From Sediminibacterium ginsengisoli (GTDB lineage Bacteria > Bacteroidota > Bacteroidia > Chitinophagales > Chitinophagaceae), in assembly GCF_900167075.1 (NCBI RefSeq), contig NZ_FUWH01000010.1:92111-156110 (forward strand): DNA of 64,000 bases. The letters are read 5' to 3'. This document shows positions 54,001 to 62,825 of the stretch, piece after piece (within the stretch, counting starts at the first letter, position 1; the number at the start of each line of letters is the position of its first letter). The notes under the pieces were generated by a model. The model saw nothing but the letters and a program-made list of their open reading frames with translations, was not told the DNA's origin and did not search any database. Made by a program: the position numbers and the translations under genes.

Positions 54001-54528
54001 ACCGATCGGATTGGTCACTATGAAACTAAGCATCGATTGGCCCTGCAGGTTATTCGTTGTATTCAATACACTTAAAGGCGCAAGCATAGCACCTGTCGGT
54101 ACTGTTACTGTGAGACTGGTTGTGGTAGCGCTTGTGACAGTTGCCTTTACCGTTCCGAAATACACAATATTATTGGCGGTAACCGCATCGAAGCCAGTTC
54201 CTGAAATGGTTACAACTGAACCTACAGCTCCGGAAACGGGTGTAAATGAACTGATCACCGGAACGGCAGAAAGCAAGCCTGGCGAGTACAAAGGCTGACC
54301 CGATTTGTTATCTGTGGCTTCGGATACGGTAATACCATCAGATAACCATTGCTGAATTCCGCCAGATCCGTATCCGGCAACCGGGGAGTTACCCTGATGA
54401 CCGGTTGCAATTGCATCGGGGGTGTTTATACTGGCAAAAGTTGACCATTGCGACCATGATGTTGTTGAAGAGAAAAAACAAAGGGTAATTATAGACAATA
54501 CATACCTGTATGCCGTTTGGTAACGCAT
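48040..54528 (-). CDS. Giant type IX-secreted surface protein (SprB-like architecture)
   Basis: A 2162-residue protein. After a signal peptide come an IPT/TIG domain (about residues 90-170), FG-GAP/VCBS-type repeats with DIDGDGK calcium motifs (about 190-560), a fibronectin-like segment (570-680), eight Ig-like repeats of about 100 residues (each opening like FDKTxPxL and ending in DxAGN) plus one diverged, a cadherin-like/Ig region, a PKD-like domain (about 1890-1970), and a C-terminal CHU_C domain (VPRVFTPNGDGQNDVLYF) that marks type IX export. It is probably an adhesin. An exact -7 box (TAGATTTG) lies 54 nt upstream, and the SprF-type gene follows. Confidence 0.9.
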   Translation of the reverse strand: MRYQTAYRYVLSIITLCFFSSTTSWSQWSTFASINTPDAIATGHQGNSPVAGYGSGGIQQWLSDGITVSEATDNKSGQPLYSPGLLSAVPVISSFTPVSGAVGSVVTISGTGFDAVTANNIVYFGTVKATVTSATTTSLTVTVPTGAMLAPLSVLNTTNNLQGQSMLSFIVTNPIGKDLGNKDLPMPEKFVMSGQVSRMLSVDIDGDGRNDILTTGFGSEFSVFRNTATAGSVSSSSFGVRQDITVSGAILHKITAGDIDGDGKPDIVISDMINQKVHIFRNTSSSGSISFSTSVELPMDYPSPVVLADIDGDGKLDIVVSDGIMSAKITVFRNLATPGSITVSSFDAGVTFFPPDVVNDMVAGDIDGDGKQDLLMCAYSGRLHIFRNTATSGVINNGTFAPVVSLPITTGTGADCAKLADIDGDGKLDLLAVTYDGPGTMNIYRNNSTPGSITTSSFDALAAFPVADYVVDVQIGDITGDGKPEIAVASPSNAVIQILQNTSVTGTIDAGSFSKSTIFNSSNGISNPYCLALTDIDGDGLMDVTAGLHFGTWYMGVFRYNPLLAPSTSATAINFTGNTGTQVTVNWTKGNGQQRMVLVNKNASASAPLPVDGTLYSAGAVLGQGSVIGTDNWSVVYIGAGNSVTVSNLEVGKSYKVAVLEFNDNGYNGASVFNSNAATGNPVTLIMPATLNTISRVSDENTNAAVVDFDLVFNKQITGLTAANLGVITTGTVSGASVGTISPTGASDVYRVSVNTGTGNGTIALQLADTTGINLPLTNALPFTGEYYTIDKDAPVLTNTSISSNNAVNSAYATLGNVITLQVAKPADAVSATALINGIAVTPTLSGGMYLAALTVSSAMPDGIVNFSMTVRDAAGNTATTNAVTTGTPVTIDQTDPGLTGIVISSNNSNTAAAKPGDRITVQFTANEPLSSATAIIMGTAATVTQVSPTVWTASYIPTTAAAEGVVSFSVAYRDLAGNNGTAATATSDGSTVTFRKTTPVATAVTIASNYTDATLAAAGDVVKITFTMNAPIVTPVATIAGHTVTPVKISSLVWEASVTMTGSEPSGPVAFNISNIIDPAGNTGANINTTTNFTSVRFDNTAPALVFIGISSDNTIGTLSKPGDVVTISFSANQTLRAPVATIATHAVTLVNTTPTSWTAAYTMTAADTEGNIPFTISYTDFAGNTVNTVTATSNNTSVLFDKTPPVLDPLTITSNHTNPGHLKPGNLAVVRFTADEPIRTPAVVIAGNTASPTVTGTNRWQAVYTARNTDQEGIVPFSVVVSDMAGNTASFTAATDQQDLVLDKTVPVINNASISSGNTVSNRAKSGDIITLTFTSSEAVEIPVVTFGGRAATVVSTGVNNWKATYTMSGVDLNGTISFAINAVDLAGNAAAAVTTTSDNSMVVYDRSPLVISNSNIRSNNSIRTDRAKPGDLITLRFATNKTGPAPAVTIATHIAAVVNTGGNNWEATYTVTTSDQEGVIPFSISASDLSGNTAAQTSASDNSIVLMDKTIPVVTNISLTSDHSLADKAKAGNMVTLAFTTSEPVTTSAISIATHSVTATSVGGSSYSWQATYVMTSADAEGNIPFSLRVTDFSGNESVIATATTNTSKVIFDKTAPVLNSIKRQVPLAANVSSGPVTFRASFNEPVTGVLRTAFTVTSTGTANAAIDAVLMINDSTYDIRLINLTGNGSIRIDLLTFANVTDSSGNRLTAAFTNGDSYTVTTNSAPVFDAGTTTGFALCQNAGAFNLSSLLKATDADNGQLLTWTVTGSPAHGTTGGFPATANSNGGSVLPQNVTYSPAAGYKGTDQFTISVSDGTATASIVVNVIVNQLPAVAISAAQGTALCGSNAALPLTITSGTGFAWMRNGTSVGGNTSSLVVNTAGSYTALVTDANGCTAPASNSIVVTMVQPPKAAFGFTGYCVNMPVVITNQSTAPGTIAYQWSDGNGGSSASALPSFTYPQAGSYQLKLKITSSDCPAQPDSLTQVIRIESPAAAIRMNTINTQVSQPVNLQARSFGLAYQWSPATDLSSAVIANPVLTPKTERQYTVKITSAAGCVTVDTLLVKVFENNVYVPRVFTPNGDGQNDVLYFNFVNIARLEYVRVFNRYGKQVFETRNMNEGWDGRLNGTLQPLESYVWVIKATDTNGKPVVRQGTVTLLR

Positions 54529-54581
54529 AAACCTGTTTTAAGATGTTTTCTGAGGGATTTCGTTGTCTGCTAAGACGGACA

Positions 54582-54589
54582 CAAATCTA
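54582..54589 (-). promoter_or_regulatory. -7 promoter box of the giant surface protein
   Basis: TAGATTTG on the minus strand, exact to TAnnTTTG, 53 nt before the ATG. The rest of the 200-bp divergent gap (54529-54728) shows nothing else that I can support. Confidence 0.55.
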
Positions 54590-54728
54590 TCAGCAGAATA
54601 AAACACGGGCAATAGTGCATATGCTTCATATTCTCAGGATTGAGGCATTAAAAGACTGCGGTTTATTCTTTTTTCAAATGCGTTCCCGAAATTCGCTGCA
54701 GCCGAAGATGTGATTCAAAAAAAATGTA

Positions 54729-57700
54729 TTGTTGCAAACCTCCGTGCAAAACTTCATCAGCAGATATTATGTTTGGTTTATATGTATTACCTTATGCATC
54801 CGTGCAAATGCACAGGTGCCCGGACATTCCGTGAATTATACGGTTACGCAGGGATTACCGCAAAACAGTATTTATGACATAATACAGGATAAACGGAACT
54901 TTCTCTGGATAGGCACTGCCGGCGGTCTCTGCCGCTTTGATGGCTACCAGTTCCATACTTATGCGATGTCGGAAAAAAATCCTAAGGCCATTTCCTCCTA
55001 CAAGGAATTCCGGTTCCATATTGATAAGGAAGATCGTTTATGGATCGTTTCTTTTAACGGGATCAGTTTATACAATGAACTGACCGATGACTTCAACAAC
55101 CTCCTTACTTATAAACCACAGGGCGTGGTAATGGCGGAAAATCATTTCTTCGGGGAAGACCAGCAATTTATCTGGATCGGGTTATGCAGTTACGGCATCG
55201 TTAAGGTGGATAAACAAACGCTCAGGGTTCATCACACATCACTGACACGTTCCACACACAGATCAAGTAATGACGTGAGCTATCATGGATTTCTCGATAA
55301 TAACCGGCTATGGGTCATTGACAACAATGAATCGGCCAGGCCGGTATTTTATATATATGATATCGCACGGCAGCAGGCAGACACGATCCCGTTGCCGGTC
55401 ACCAATATTGTAAACATGAATGATTCCATGGCGCTCGGCATGGATTCGAAAAACGTTTTCCTGATCAACAAGAAAACGCTTCTTTACAGTAAGATGCCAG
55501 TCATGGCCGATGGTGCACACCACAATTCCATCAGCCTCTTTCGCAGAACGGCAAATTCGGCGGTGTTGTGTTCGCAGAAGAATGGCGTTTTTTATATCAA
55601 TACGCAACCTTTTTCCGTGGCCAGGCGCATAACGCATACAGACAGGGAAGGAAAGAAAGTGTTGTCGGCCCGTAGCTTTTTTGAAGACAGATCGGGTAAT
55701 ACCTGGATAGGCATGACCGGTGAAGGATTGGAAAAGATCCCCTACCCTTACAAAACATTCCGCAACTTCCGTTCTGCTACCACCCGTAACAACGTATTCG
55801 GCATTGCCGCAGATGCTGCATCTGTTTATACCGGTATGTGGTGGGCAGAGGGTCTGAACATTTTTTCGCGAAACGGGAAGCCGGATCAGAATATTACGGT
55901 GAACAAGGCCGCACCACAGGCATCAAACAGTGTGATCACCATCACGCCGGTTGCGGAAAACAGGTTGATGCTGCTGGCTCCGGCCGCCAGGAAAAATGAT
56001 GCACATGTGCCGCTGATTTATCAGAAGACAAATGGTACTATCAGGCCTGTAAATAAAGAAGTGACTGACTTTCTACAGGCCCACTGGGGCAGCGGAAACC
56101 TCCGCAACTTCCTGTACAAAGAAGCAAAGGGCAATCTTGTTCTCAATGCAGGCGAATACCTGGTAAGGCTTACGCCATCTGGTGAAACTCATTTTACGCC
56201 GGCTGTGATCCGTCATTTTCCCGGCGAAACGATTGCCAGCGGCTTCACACACAGCAACGGGGAACGATGGGTGGGTACTTTTACCGGTGTATTCAAGGAG
56301 TACGATGGCGGGAAATGGAAACGTGTTGCCCTTCCTGAGGACAAGGAGATCAAATCCATGTGCGAAGACGGAGATGGTAATATGTGGCTGGGTACCAACC
56401 ACGACATTTACGTTGTAAGCAGGGAACTGAAAACAATTGCACATTATACCGAGGGAAAAGAACTGGTGAACGGTCATATATATGCGATCATACGGGACAG
56501 GTTCAACAATATATGGTTCAGTCATAATAAAGGTCTGAGCGTATACCGCCCGAAAGAAAAAACATTTGAACATTACAATGAACAGGACGGACTGCAATCG
56601 AACGAATTCAATGTAAGCGCATCATTTGCGGCAGAAGACGGCACTTTATTCTTTGGCGGCACCAATGGCGTTACCGGCTTCAGACCGGAACAGGTTGCGC
56701 AGAACAGGAATACCCCAACAGTAAATATTACCAGTATTAAAGTTTTCGATGAGCCTTTGCAAACCGATACGGCATACTGGCTTGTACCAGAAATACGGTT
56801 GCCCTTTAACAGGAATACCATAAGTTTTGAATTTGCCCTGCCCGAGTTTACACGAGAAACGGGCAACCGTTACCAGTTCATGTTATCGGGGGTTGATGAT
56901 CACTGGATCAATGCAGCAGACCGGCGCTTTGCACGGTACGCAGGTCTGCAACCCGGCCGGTATATATTCCGCGTAAAAGGCGCTAACAGTGATGGCATCT
57001 GGGGCAGCGAGAGAAATATCAGCATTACTATTATTCCGCCTTTCTGGCAAAGAACATGGTTCCGTTTACTGATCATAGCATCTGTTTTACTCACGGCTAT
57101 CGGTACCGGCATTGCAGTGCAGAAATGGAGGCAACGAAAAACATTCAGAAAACTTGAATTACAGCATAAGATCCAGCTGGAGCGCGAACGCATTTCGCGC
57201 GACCTGCACGATAATGTGGGCACACAACTGAGCCTGATCAGCAAACACCTGGAAGAAGCAGTTGATCCGCGTGAAGCAGTATCCGAATCGGACCGCATGT
57301 ATAACCTCCGGAATATAAGCCAGACCTCAAAAGAGGTTATTTTTACACTGCGCGAAACAATATGGGCATTGAACAGGGATAAGATCTCTCTTGAAGAAAT
57401 GTTCGACAAACTGAAAGTATTCGCACAAAAACTCAACAATGCTGCCGCAGGTTGCCAACTGACATTCCATGAAGGCGAAAACACTGATTCGCTGATTCTG
57501 GGCCCTTCCGAGGCAATCCATCTTTTCAGGATATCCCAGGAAGCGATCGCTAACTCGCTTAAGTATGCAAATGCTACGAAACTTGATCTGGAATGCTACA
57601 ACGATAAAGGCCACTACCGGCTTATTGTTGCCGATAACGGCATCGGTTTTATCCACGCTGCCCGGAGAGCCGATGGACATTACGGGCTCGATAATATGCA

Positions 57701-57785
57701 GCACCGCTGCGATGAAATCGGATGTACACTAACGATCGATACCCGGCCTGGAAAAGGCACCGTGATCACCATCCGGAAAAAATGA
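54729..57785 (+). CDS. Propeller-domain sensor histidine kinase (HisKA_3)
   Basis: A 1018-residue membrane sensor. Signal-like residues 1-29 are followed by two Reg_prop beta-propellers (about 35-670, with repeats such as LWIGTAGGLCRFDGYQ and IWFSHNKGLSVY), a Y_Y_Y domain (about 690-770), one membrane helix (LLIIASVLLTAIGTGIAV, near 785), HisKA_3 (ISRDLHDNVGTQLS) and HATPase (NSLKYANA, VADNGIGF, GLDNMQHR). Unlike hybrid SusR-type sensors it has no receiver or AraC domain; the regulator is the next gene. The frame opens at a TTG (54729); a GTG at 54744 also gives a complete signal, so the start is uncertain. Confidence 0.9.
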   Translation: MLQTSVQNFISRYYVWFICITLCIRANAQVPGHSVNYTVTQGLPQNSIYDIIQDKRNFLWIGTAGGLCRFDGYQFHTYAMSEKNPKAISSYKEFRFHIDKEDRLWIVSFNGISLYNELTDDFNNLLTYKPQGVVMAENHFFGEDQQFIWIGLCSYGIVKVDKQTLRVHHTSLTRSTHRSSNDVSYHGFLDNNRLWVIDNNESARPVFYIYDIARQQADTIPLPVTNIVNMNDSMALGMDSKNVFLINKKTLLYSKMPVMADGAHHNSISLFRRTANSAVLCSQKNGVFYINTQPFSVARRITHTDREGKKVLSARSFFEDRSGNTWIGMTGEGLEKIPYPYKTFRNFRSATTRNNVFGIAADAASVYTGMWWAEGLNIFSRNGKPDQNITVNKAAPQASNSVITITPVAENRLMLLAPAARKNDAHVPLIYQKTNGTIRPVNKEVTDFLQAHWGSGNLRNFLYKEAKGNLVLNAGEYLVRLTPSGETHFTPAVIRHFPGETIASGFTHSNGERWVGTFTGVFKEYDGGKWKRVALPEDKEIKSMCEDGDGNMWLGTNHDIYVVSRELKTIAHYTEGKELVNGHIYAIIRDRFNNIWFSHNKGLSVYRPKEKTFEHYNEQDGLQSNEFNVSASFAAEDGTLFFGGTNGVTGFRPEQVAQNRNTPTVNITSIKVFDEPLQTDTAYWLVPEIRLPFNRNTISFEFALPEFTRETGNRYQFMLSGVDDHWINAADRRFARYAGLQPGRYIFRVKGANSDGIWGSERNISITIIPPFWQRTWFRLLIIASVLLTAIGTGIAVQKWRQRKTFRKLELQHKIQLERERISRDLHDNVGTQLSLISKHLEEAVDPREAVSESDRMYNLRNISQTSKEVIFTLRETIWALNRDKISLEEMFDKLKVFAQKLNNAAAGCQLTFHEGENTDSLILGPSEAIHLFRISQEAIANSLKYANATKLDLECYNDKGHYRLIVADNGIGFIHAARRADGHYGLDNMQHRCDEIGCTLTIDTRPGKGTVITIRKK

Positions 57786-57820
57786 AGCAAATGCACCATC
57801 ACCGCTATTGAAAATCTAAA

Positions 57821-57828
57821 TAGTTTTA
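57821..57828 (+). promoter_or_regulatory. -7-like box before the response regulator
   Basis: TAGTTTTA (one mismatch to TAnnTTTG) ends 4 nt before the ATG at 57833. It may give a separate leaderless transcript. Confidence 0.4.
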
Positions 57829-57832
57829 CCCT

Positions 57833-58492
57833 ATGAGATACAAAGTGGCTATTACAGATGACAAGCCCAATATCATTGCGTCCGTCTCACAGGAATTAGT
57901 TCATTCGGGAAAGATCGATATTGTGTTCACTGCCCGGAACGGAGCCGATTTCCTGGAAAAGCTAAACAAATTGCCGGCAGACCAACATCCGCAGGTTGTG
58001 TTGATGGATATCGATATGCCGGTAATGAATGGTATTGAAGCGGTAAGGCAGGGCAGCAGTTTATATCCTGCCATACAATATGTAATGCTGACCGTTTTTG
58101 ACGATGATGACAAACTATTCGAAGCGCTTCAGGCAGGTGCCGGCGGCTACCTGTTAAAAGATAACCGGCACGAGGAGATCCTGGAAGCGATTGAAGAGAT
58201 CATCGAGAAAAAAGGGGCCCCCATGTCTCCCCGCATCGCCCGGAAAACTTTAAAGCTTTTATTGAACCAATCCCCTGTTCACAAAACAGACACAGTTAAA
58301 ACAGGGCTGTCTGAACGGGAGGAAGAAATCCTGAGGAATATGGTGGCCGGAATGGATTACAGGCAGATCGCAGCGAAGCTGTTTATCAGTCCGCATACCG
58401 TGAGGAACCATATTACCAGGATCTACGACAAACTGCATATCACTTCAAAAACGCAAGCCGTAAAACTGGCGATTAAAAATAAGTGGGTGTAA
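57833..58492 (+). CDS. NarL/FixJ-type response regulator
   Basis: A 219-residue regulator with phosphoacceptor Asp59 (VLMDIDMPV), Lys in YLLKDN, and a LuxR-type helix-turn-helix at about 150-215 (LSEREEEILRNMVAGMDYRQ, TVRNHITRIYDKL). It lies 47 nt after the propeller kinase and is its likely partner. The divergent surface-protein operon is a plausible target; no binding site was identified. Confidence 0.92.
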   Translation: MRYKVAITDDKPNIIASVSQELVHSGKIDIVFTARNGADFLEKLNKLPADQHPQVVLMDIDMPVMNGIEAVRQGSSLYPAIQYVMLTVFDDDDKLFEALQAGAGGYLLKDNRHEEILEAIEEIIEKKGAPMSPRIARKTLKLLLNQSPVHKTDTVKTGLSEREEEILRNMVAGMDYRQIAAKLFISPHTVRNHITRIYDKLHITSKTQAVKLAIKNKWV

Positions 58493-58616
58493 TTAACAGA
58501 ACAATACCTGCAATACTTCATCACTGAGCAGTTTCACAATCATTCTTCTTTATTTACCAACATATCAGCACCCAAAATAGCTTTGCATACATCTTTAAAG
58601 TCTTCCGGCTGAAAAA

Positions 58617-59228
58617 CTACTTTACAAGCACCAGATCCAGCGCTACAAAAATATCCGCTGCAGCCGGTTGTTTGGGCTTCGGAATTAATTCCAGCGTACG
58701 GGGTTTCGGCTCATCATCAATATCCCACAGAGAGCGGCTGATACCGATATTGGCAGTAATAAATACGGAACCGGATCTGGGTTGTATCGTGGCGATAAAA
58801 TCGACAGGGTTGGAAATTCCTTTTATGGTGAGATCGGCGGTTACGTTAAAGGTTGATGTATTACCAATGCGTTTTATTTTCTTTATATCCACTGTAGCGG
58901 AAGGATACTGATCTGATGAAAAAAACTTCGGCTGCCGCAGATTGGCATCAGTTTTCCGCCTGCTGGTCTCCTCTTTGGCTTCGGTGCTGCGGATCGAATT
59001 CATATCGATAATAAATACCCCTTTTACCGGCTCTCCTGTATTTGAATATTGTAAATTACCCCACGCAAACAAAATATAACCGGAATGGCCGCCCATCATT
59101 TTGCCGGTATTCCACAAAATTTTGCTTTTTTTGGTATCGAGTTGATAAGCGCCCTGTATTTTCTGGGCATAAGCAAAGGATTGAATGGCCATAAAAAACA
59201 GTACAACGATTGAAGATTTCAGTTTCAT
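58617..59228 (-). CDS. YceI family protein
   Basis: A 203-residue exported protein, started at the ATG at 59226-59228 (MKLKSSIVVLFFMAIQS, signal peptide ending AYAQ). The mature part is a YceI lipocalin-like barrel (SKILWNTGKMMGGHSGYILF, FFSSDQYPSATVDIKKI, ADLTIKGISNPVDF). YceI proteins bind isoprenoids or similar lipids in the periplasm. The upstream frame to 59264 is not family-like. It is divergent from the membrane regulator at 59333, with a 104-bp shared promoter region. Confidence 0.92.
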   Translation of the reverse strand: MKLKSSIVVLFFMAIQSFAYAQKIQGAYQLDTKKSKILWNTGKMMGGHSGYILFAWGNLQYSNTGEPVKGVFIIDMNSIRSTEAKEETSRRKTDANLRQPKFFSSDQYPSATVDIKKIKRIGNTSTFNVTADLTIKGISNPVDFIATIQPRSGSVFITANIGISRSLWDIDDEPKPRTLELIPKPKQPAAADIFVALDLVLVK

Positions 59229-59332
59229 AATGTATATTTTTTTGAAACTGCAACCTAGCGCCACATCCAGTATTGCTCTGCATTGGTATAGTAAATTAAA
59301 CTGTAAACATTGTAAATTATCATCGTTTACCT

Positions 59333-60226
59333 ATGGATACCGCTAAAAACAACCCTGTTTCCGGGAACCGTTACTTTTGGGGACTTCTGCTTTTGCTGGT
59401 GGCATTTACCGGTCTGGCCGCATTCAGGTTTTCGGGGAAGGATAATTTCAGCATGGCCAGACAACAGATCCTGCTCCGGAAAATCGGGCATGAAATACTT
59501 TTAGCATCGGGCGACAGCACTTCCAGGGTATTACCGGTTCAGGAAAAAGGCATTGGCAAATACCAGATCCGGTTCGAGAAGGAATTTACTTTTGAACCCG
59601 ATACATTGGTGAAGATCATCAGGGAAACACTGGAGAAAGAAGATCATCCCGCCGATTATATCGTAAATGTTCTGGACTGCTCCAATGAAGATATCCTGTT
59701 CGGATATGCGATTTCGCAAAAGGGGCAAAATGATATCATCCCTTGCAAGGGAAGGATCCAGGCAAAAGGATGTTACGTGGTAAATATCGAGTTTCAGGAA
59801 TCAGACCCTATGCTGTCGAAAAGCTATGTGATAGCCGGGGCATCCCTTTTCGCGTTCATGGGGATTCTTGCGGTTCGTCCGTTCAGGAAGAGAAGAAGGC
59901 GGTCTGTCATCCCTGAGCCGGAACAGGGCTTTCGCATCGGAAACACTCTATTCGACGCTGAAAAACGCACACTTACCGTTTCGGGCATGATCACCGAATT
60001 AACACCCAAAGAAAACAAATTGCTCCACATCCTTGCGAACTCCCCCAACGAGGTTATCGAACGGAGCAGGATCCAGAAAGAAATCTGGGAAGACGAGGGT
60101 GTGATCGTAGGACGGAGCCTTGACATGTTTATCTCAAAACTGAGAAGAAAACTGGAAAACGATCCATCGGTACAATTGGTAAATATTCACGGCAAAGGAT
60201 ACAAGCTGCAGATCGAATCTGTGTAA
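59333..60226 (+). CDS. Membrane-bound one-component regulator with winged helix
   Basis: A 297-residue protein. Helices lie at residues 14-31 and 164-182, with a periplasmic domain between them (about 32-163). The cytosolic C-terminal domain (about 198-297) is an OmpR/ToxR-type winged helix (LTPKENKLLHILANSPNEVIE, MFISKLRRKLENDP, IHGKGYKL). It has no receiver or kinase, so it would sense and bind DNA by itself. ToxR-like in domain content, but with the DNA-binding domain at the C-terminal end. The divergent yceI gene is a likely target. Confidence 0.85.
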   Translation: MDTAKNNPVSGNRYFWGLLLLLVAFTGLAAFRFSGKDNFSMARQQILLRKIGHEILLASGDSTSRVLPVQEKGIGKYQIRFEKEFTFEPDTLVKIIRETLEKEDHPADYIVNVLDCSNEDILFGYAISQKGQNDIIPCKGRIQAKGCYVVNIEFQESDPMLSKSYVIAGASLFAFMGILAVRPFRKRRRRSVIPEPEQGFRIGNTLFDAEKRTLTVSGMITELTPKENKLLHILANSPNEVIERSRIQKEIWEDEGVIVGRSLDMFISKLRRKLENDPSVQLVNIHGKGYKLQIESV

Positions 60227-60397
60227 AGTTGTTTGCGGATTGAAAACGGGAGGCAGTTTTCCGGATTTCCGGACTGAGACTTTCATCATCCCCATCTACC
60301 GAATCCATCCCTTTTCCACCGAATCTACCCTTAATTCCCGGTATTATCATACCATTATTCTTTACATTGTGTCTTTCTCCATTAAAAATCCAGGTAA

Positions 60398-62413
60398 ATG
60401 AAACTACGATTCATGGCATCGCTTTCTCTGGCGGTGCTTGCGGGTGTTTCGGCTGTTAAGGCACAGCGCCCGAGAGGCGGCGAGCAGCCTGATCCGAATG
60501 CCCCTACAACCAAGTACAGTTATTATGATGCATTCGCACCATTTTTTTACACCAAAAACGGGAACGATCAGCGTGCAGCCACGGGTGAGCCGGGACCAAA
60601 ATACTGGCAGAACCGTGCGGATTACCAGCTCAGCGCCAAACTGAACGACGAAACAAATGAGATCACCGGAACGGAAATCGTTACTTATACCAATAACAGC
60701 CCGCTGAAAATGGGTTTTGTGTGGATGCAGCTTGACCAGAACCTGTTCAAGCCCGATTCCCGCGGAAGCCTGATCGTACCTGTCGGTGGCAGCCGTAACG
60801 GTGGCCGTGGCCAGGTCTTCGATGCCGGGTACAAGATCAAATCGGTTAAAGTACTCGACGCCAAAGGCGCTGCTACCGATGTAAAATACCTGGTAGAAGA
60901 TACGCGTATGCAGATCTACCTTCCGAAGGAACTCGGCGCCAACGGTGCACAACTGAAGCTGAAAATCGAATACTCCTTTATCTCACCCGATCAGGGTTCC
61001 GACCGCATGGGTGTGCTGAAAACAAAAAATGGTAAGATTTTTACCGTTGCCCAGTGGTACCCGCGCATGTGTGTGTTCGATGATGTGTCTGGCTGGAATA
61101 CCCTGCCTTATACCGGTCCTGGTGAATTTTACCTGGAATACGGCGATTTTGACATCAACATCACCGCACCCGCCAAACACATCGTGGTTTGTTCGGGCGA
61201 ACTGCTGAATCCGCAGGATGTGTACACTGCCGAACAGCTCAAACGCTGGGCTGCGGCTGAAAAAAGCGAGAAAACGGTAATGATCCGTTCTGCAGAAGAA
61301 GTAACCGATGCAGGCTCCCGTCCGCAGGGCAAACAGGAACTGACCTGGAAATTCAGGATCAGGAATGCACGCGATGCATCCTGGGGCGCTTCCGCCGCTT
61401 TTGTGATCGACGCGGCAAAAATGATCCTGCCAAGTGGTAAAAAATCTATTGCAATCTCCGCTTACCCTGTTGAAAGTGATACTGCCAAAAATGGCCAGGG
61501 CTGGAGACGCTCTACTGAATTTGTAAAAAAATCCATCGAATACAATTCTGCAAAATGGTTTGAATACCCTTACCCTGCAGCTACAGCTGTTGCAGGTGCG
61601 CCGGGTGGTATGGAATATCCGGGTATCGTATTCTGCGGTGCGAGGAGCAGCGGACGTGGCTTATGGGGCGTACATGATCACGAATTCGGCCATACCTGGT
61701 TCCCGATGATCGTGGGCTCCAACGAAAGACTGTATGGCTGGATGGATGAAGGCTTCAACACTTTCATCAATACCCTTTCTACCGATAATTTCAACAACGG
61801 TGAATTCAAAGGCAGACCTACCAATGTACAGATGACGGGAGGCAACTATACCCGCCCTACCCTGGAACCCGTACTGAGCAACGGTCCGGATAACCTGAAA
61901 GAAATCAACAACGGCACTCTTTTGTATAGCAAACCGGGCCTGGGTCTTACAATGCTTCGCGAAACCATCCTTGGGCCAGAACGTTTCGACTTTGCCTTCA
62001 AAACCTATATCAACCGCTGGGCATTCAAACATCCTACACCGGATGATTTCTTCCGTACCATGGAAAATGCTGCCGGAGAAAGTTTACAATGGTTCTGGCG
62101 CGGCTGGTTCGTAAACAACTGGCGCCTGGATGTTGGTGTGCGTGGTGTAAAATATACCGATAGCACCGACTTCTCCAAAGGTTCCCTGATCACGATCGAC
62201 AACCTCGAAAAAATGGCAATGCCTGTGATCCTGGAGATCAAAACCAAAAGCGGCAAAACTGACCGTGTAAAACTGCCGGTAGAGATCTGGATGCGGAATG
62301 TAAGCTGGACATTCAAATATCCATCCACCGAAGAAATAGAATCTGTTACTTACGATCCTGACAAAGTATTGCCTGATTTTAATCCGGCGAATAATGTGTG
62401 GACGAAGAAATAA
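60398..62413 (+). CDS. M1 family zinc metallopeptidase
   Basis: A 671-residue exported peptidase. The signal peptide ends near VKAQ. The zinc site is HEFGH (His428, Glu429, His432) with Glu451 in GWMDEGF, 19 residues after the second His, as in M1. The exopeptidase GAMEN-type motif reads GGMEYPG (about residue 405). The C-terminal region is a beta-sandwich ending near [11 protein letters not shown]. It probably trims peptides in the periplasm or outside the cell. The 171-bp upstream gap shows no clear promoter, and a strong terminator follows. Confidence 0.93.
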   Translation: MKLRFMASLSLAVLAGVSAVKAQRPRGGEQPDPNAPTTKYSYYDAFAPFFYTKNGNDQRAATGEPGPKYWQNRADYQLSAKLNDETNEITGTEIVTYTNNSPLKMGFVWMQLDQNLFKPDSRGSLIVPVGGSRNGGRGQVFDAGYKIKSVKVLDAKGAATDVKYLVEDTRMQIYLPKELGANGAQLKLKIEYSFISPDQGSDRMGVLKTKNGKIFTVAQWYPRMCVFDDVSGWNTLPYTGPGEFYLEYGDFDINITAPAKHIVVCSGELLNPQDVYTAEQLKRWAAAEKSEKTVMIRSAEEVTDAGSRPQGKQELTWKFRIRNARDASWGASAAFVIDAAKMILPSGKKSIAISAYPVESDTAKNGQGWRRSTEFVKKSIEYNSAKWFEYPYPAATAVAGAPGGMEYPGIVFCGARSSGRGLWGVHDHEFGHTWFPMIVGSNERLYGWMDEGFNTFINTLSTDNFNNGEFKGRPTNVQMTGGNYTRPTLEPVLSNGPDNLKEINNGTLLYSKPGLGLTMLRETILGPERFDFAFKTYINRWAFKHPTPDDFFRTMENAAGESLQWFWRGWFVNNWRLDVGVRGVKYTDSTDFSKGSLITIDNLEKMAMPVILEIKTKSGKTDRVKLPVEIWMRNVSWTFKYPSTEEIESVTYDPDKVLPDFNPANNVWTKK

Positions 62414-62425
62414 AAAATAAGTCTG

Positions 62426-62464
62426 AAAAGAAAAGGAGGCCTTCAAATAGCCTCCTTTTCTTTT
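62426..62464 (+). terminator. Intrinsic terminator of the M1 peptidase gene
   Basis: A 15-bp inverted repeat (62426-62440 and 62450-62464, loop CTTCAAATA) whose right arm is T-rich. Confidence 0.85.
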
Positions 62465-62571
62465 GCAGTTGAGTGATACTTTCAATGATAGGCATCTTTA
62501 AAAAATAGCAAGTGTGGCGCTGAGTCCCCTTCGGGAGACGTCAGCGAAGGCAGTATAAAATCGTCGCGAAA

Positions 62572-62604
62572 AGCTTTTGGAAAGTTTAAAACTTTCCAAA
62601 AGTT
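62572..62604 (+). repeat. Palindrome B, copy 1
   Basis: 33-nt near-perfect palindrome: AGCTTTTGGAAAGTTT, one central base, and the complement arm, with one mismatch at the end. It is always followed by AACCTCAC. Confidence 0.8.
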
Positions 62605-62664
62605 AACCTCACTACACTAAGCGCTCTTCGAGAGACTTCAGCGAAGGCAGCGTAAGATTGGCAT

Positions 62665-62825
62665 GATTAACCATTTACCAAAAGATCCAAACCAGTCTTT
62701 GCAGAGGCGCCTCTTTGGCTTCGGTGCCCAGCGAAGCGAAGGCAATCAAAATGATGCGCAGCACAGTTTGATAGAGGCCAAAGCAGCGCTGGCGCAAAGA
62801 CGAGGCCCAGCGGCCCGAGCGACAC
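62665..62825 (+). repeat. Repeat C, copy 2 (core 62695-62801)
   Basis: The core is 107 nt, closed by GTCTTTGC/GCAAAGAC. Inner hairpin arms are ATCAAAATG and CAGTTTGAT (one mismatch), loop ATGCGCAGCA. Confidence 0.85.
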
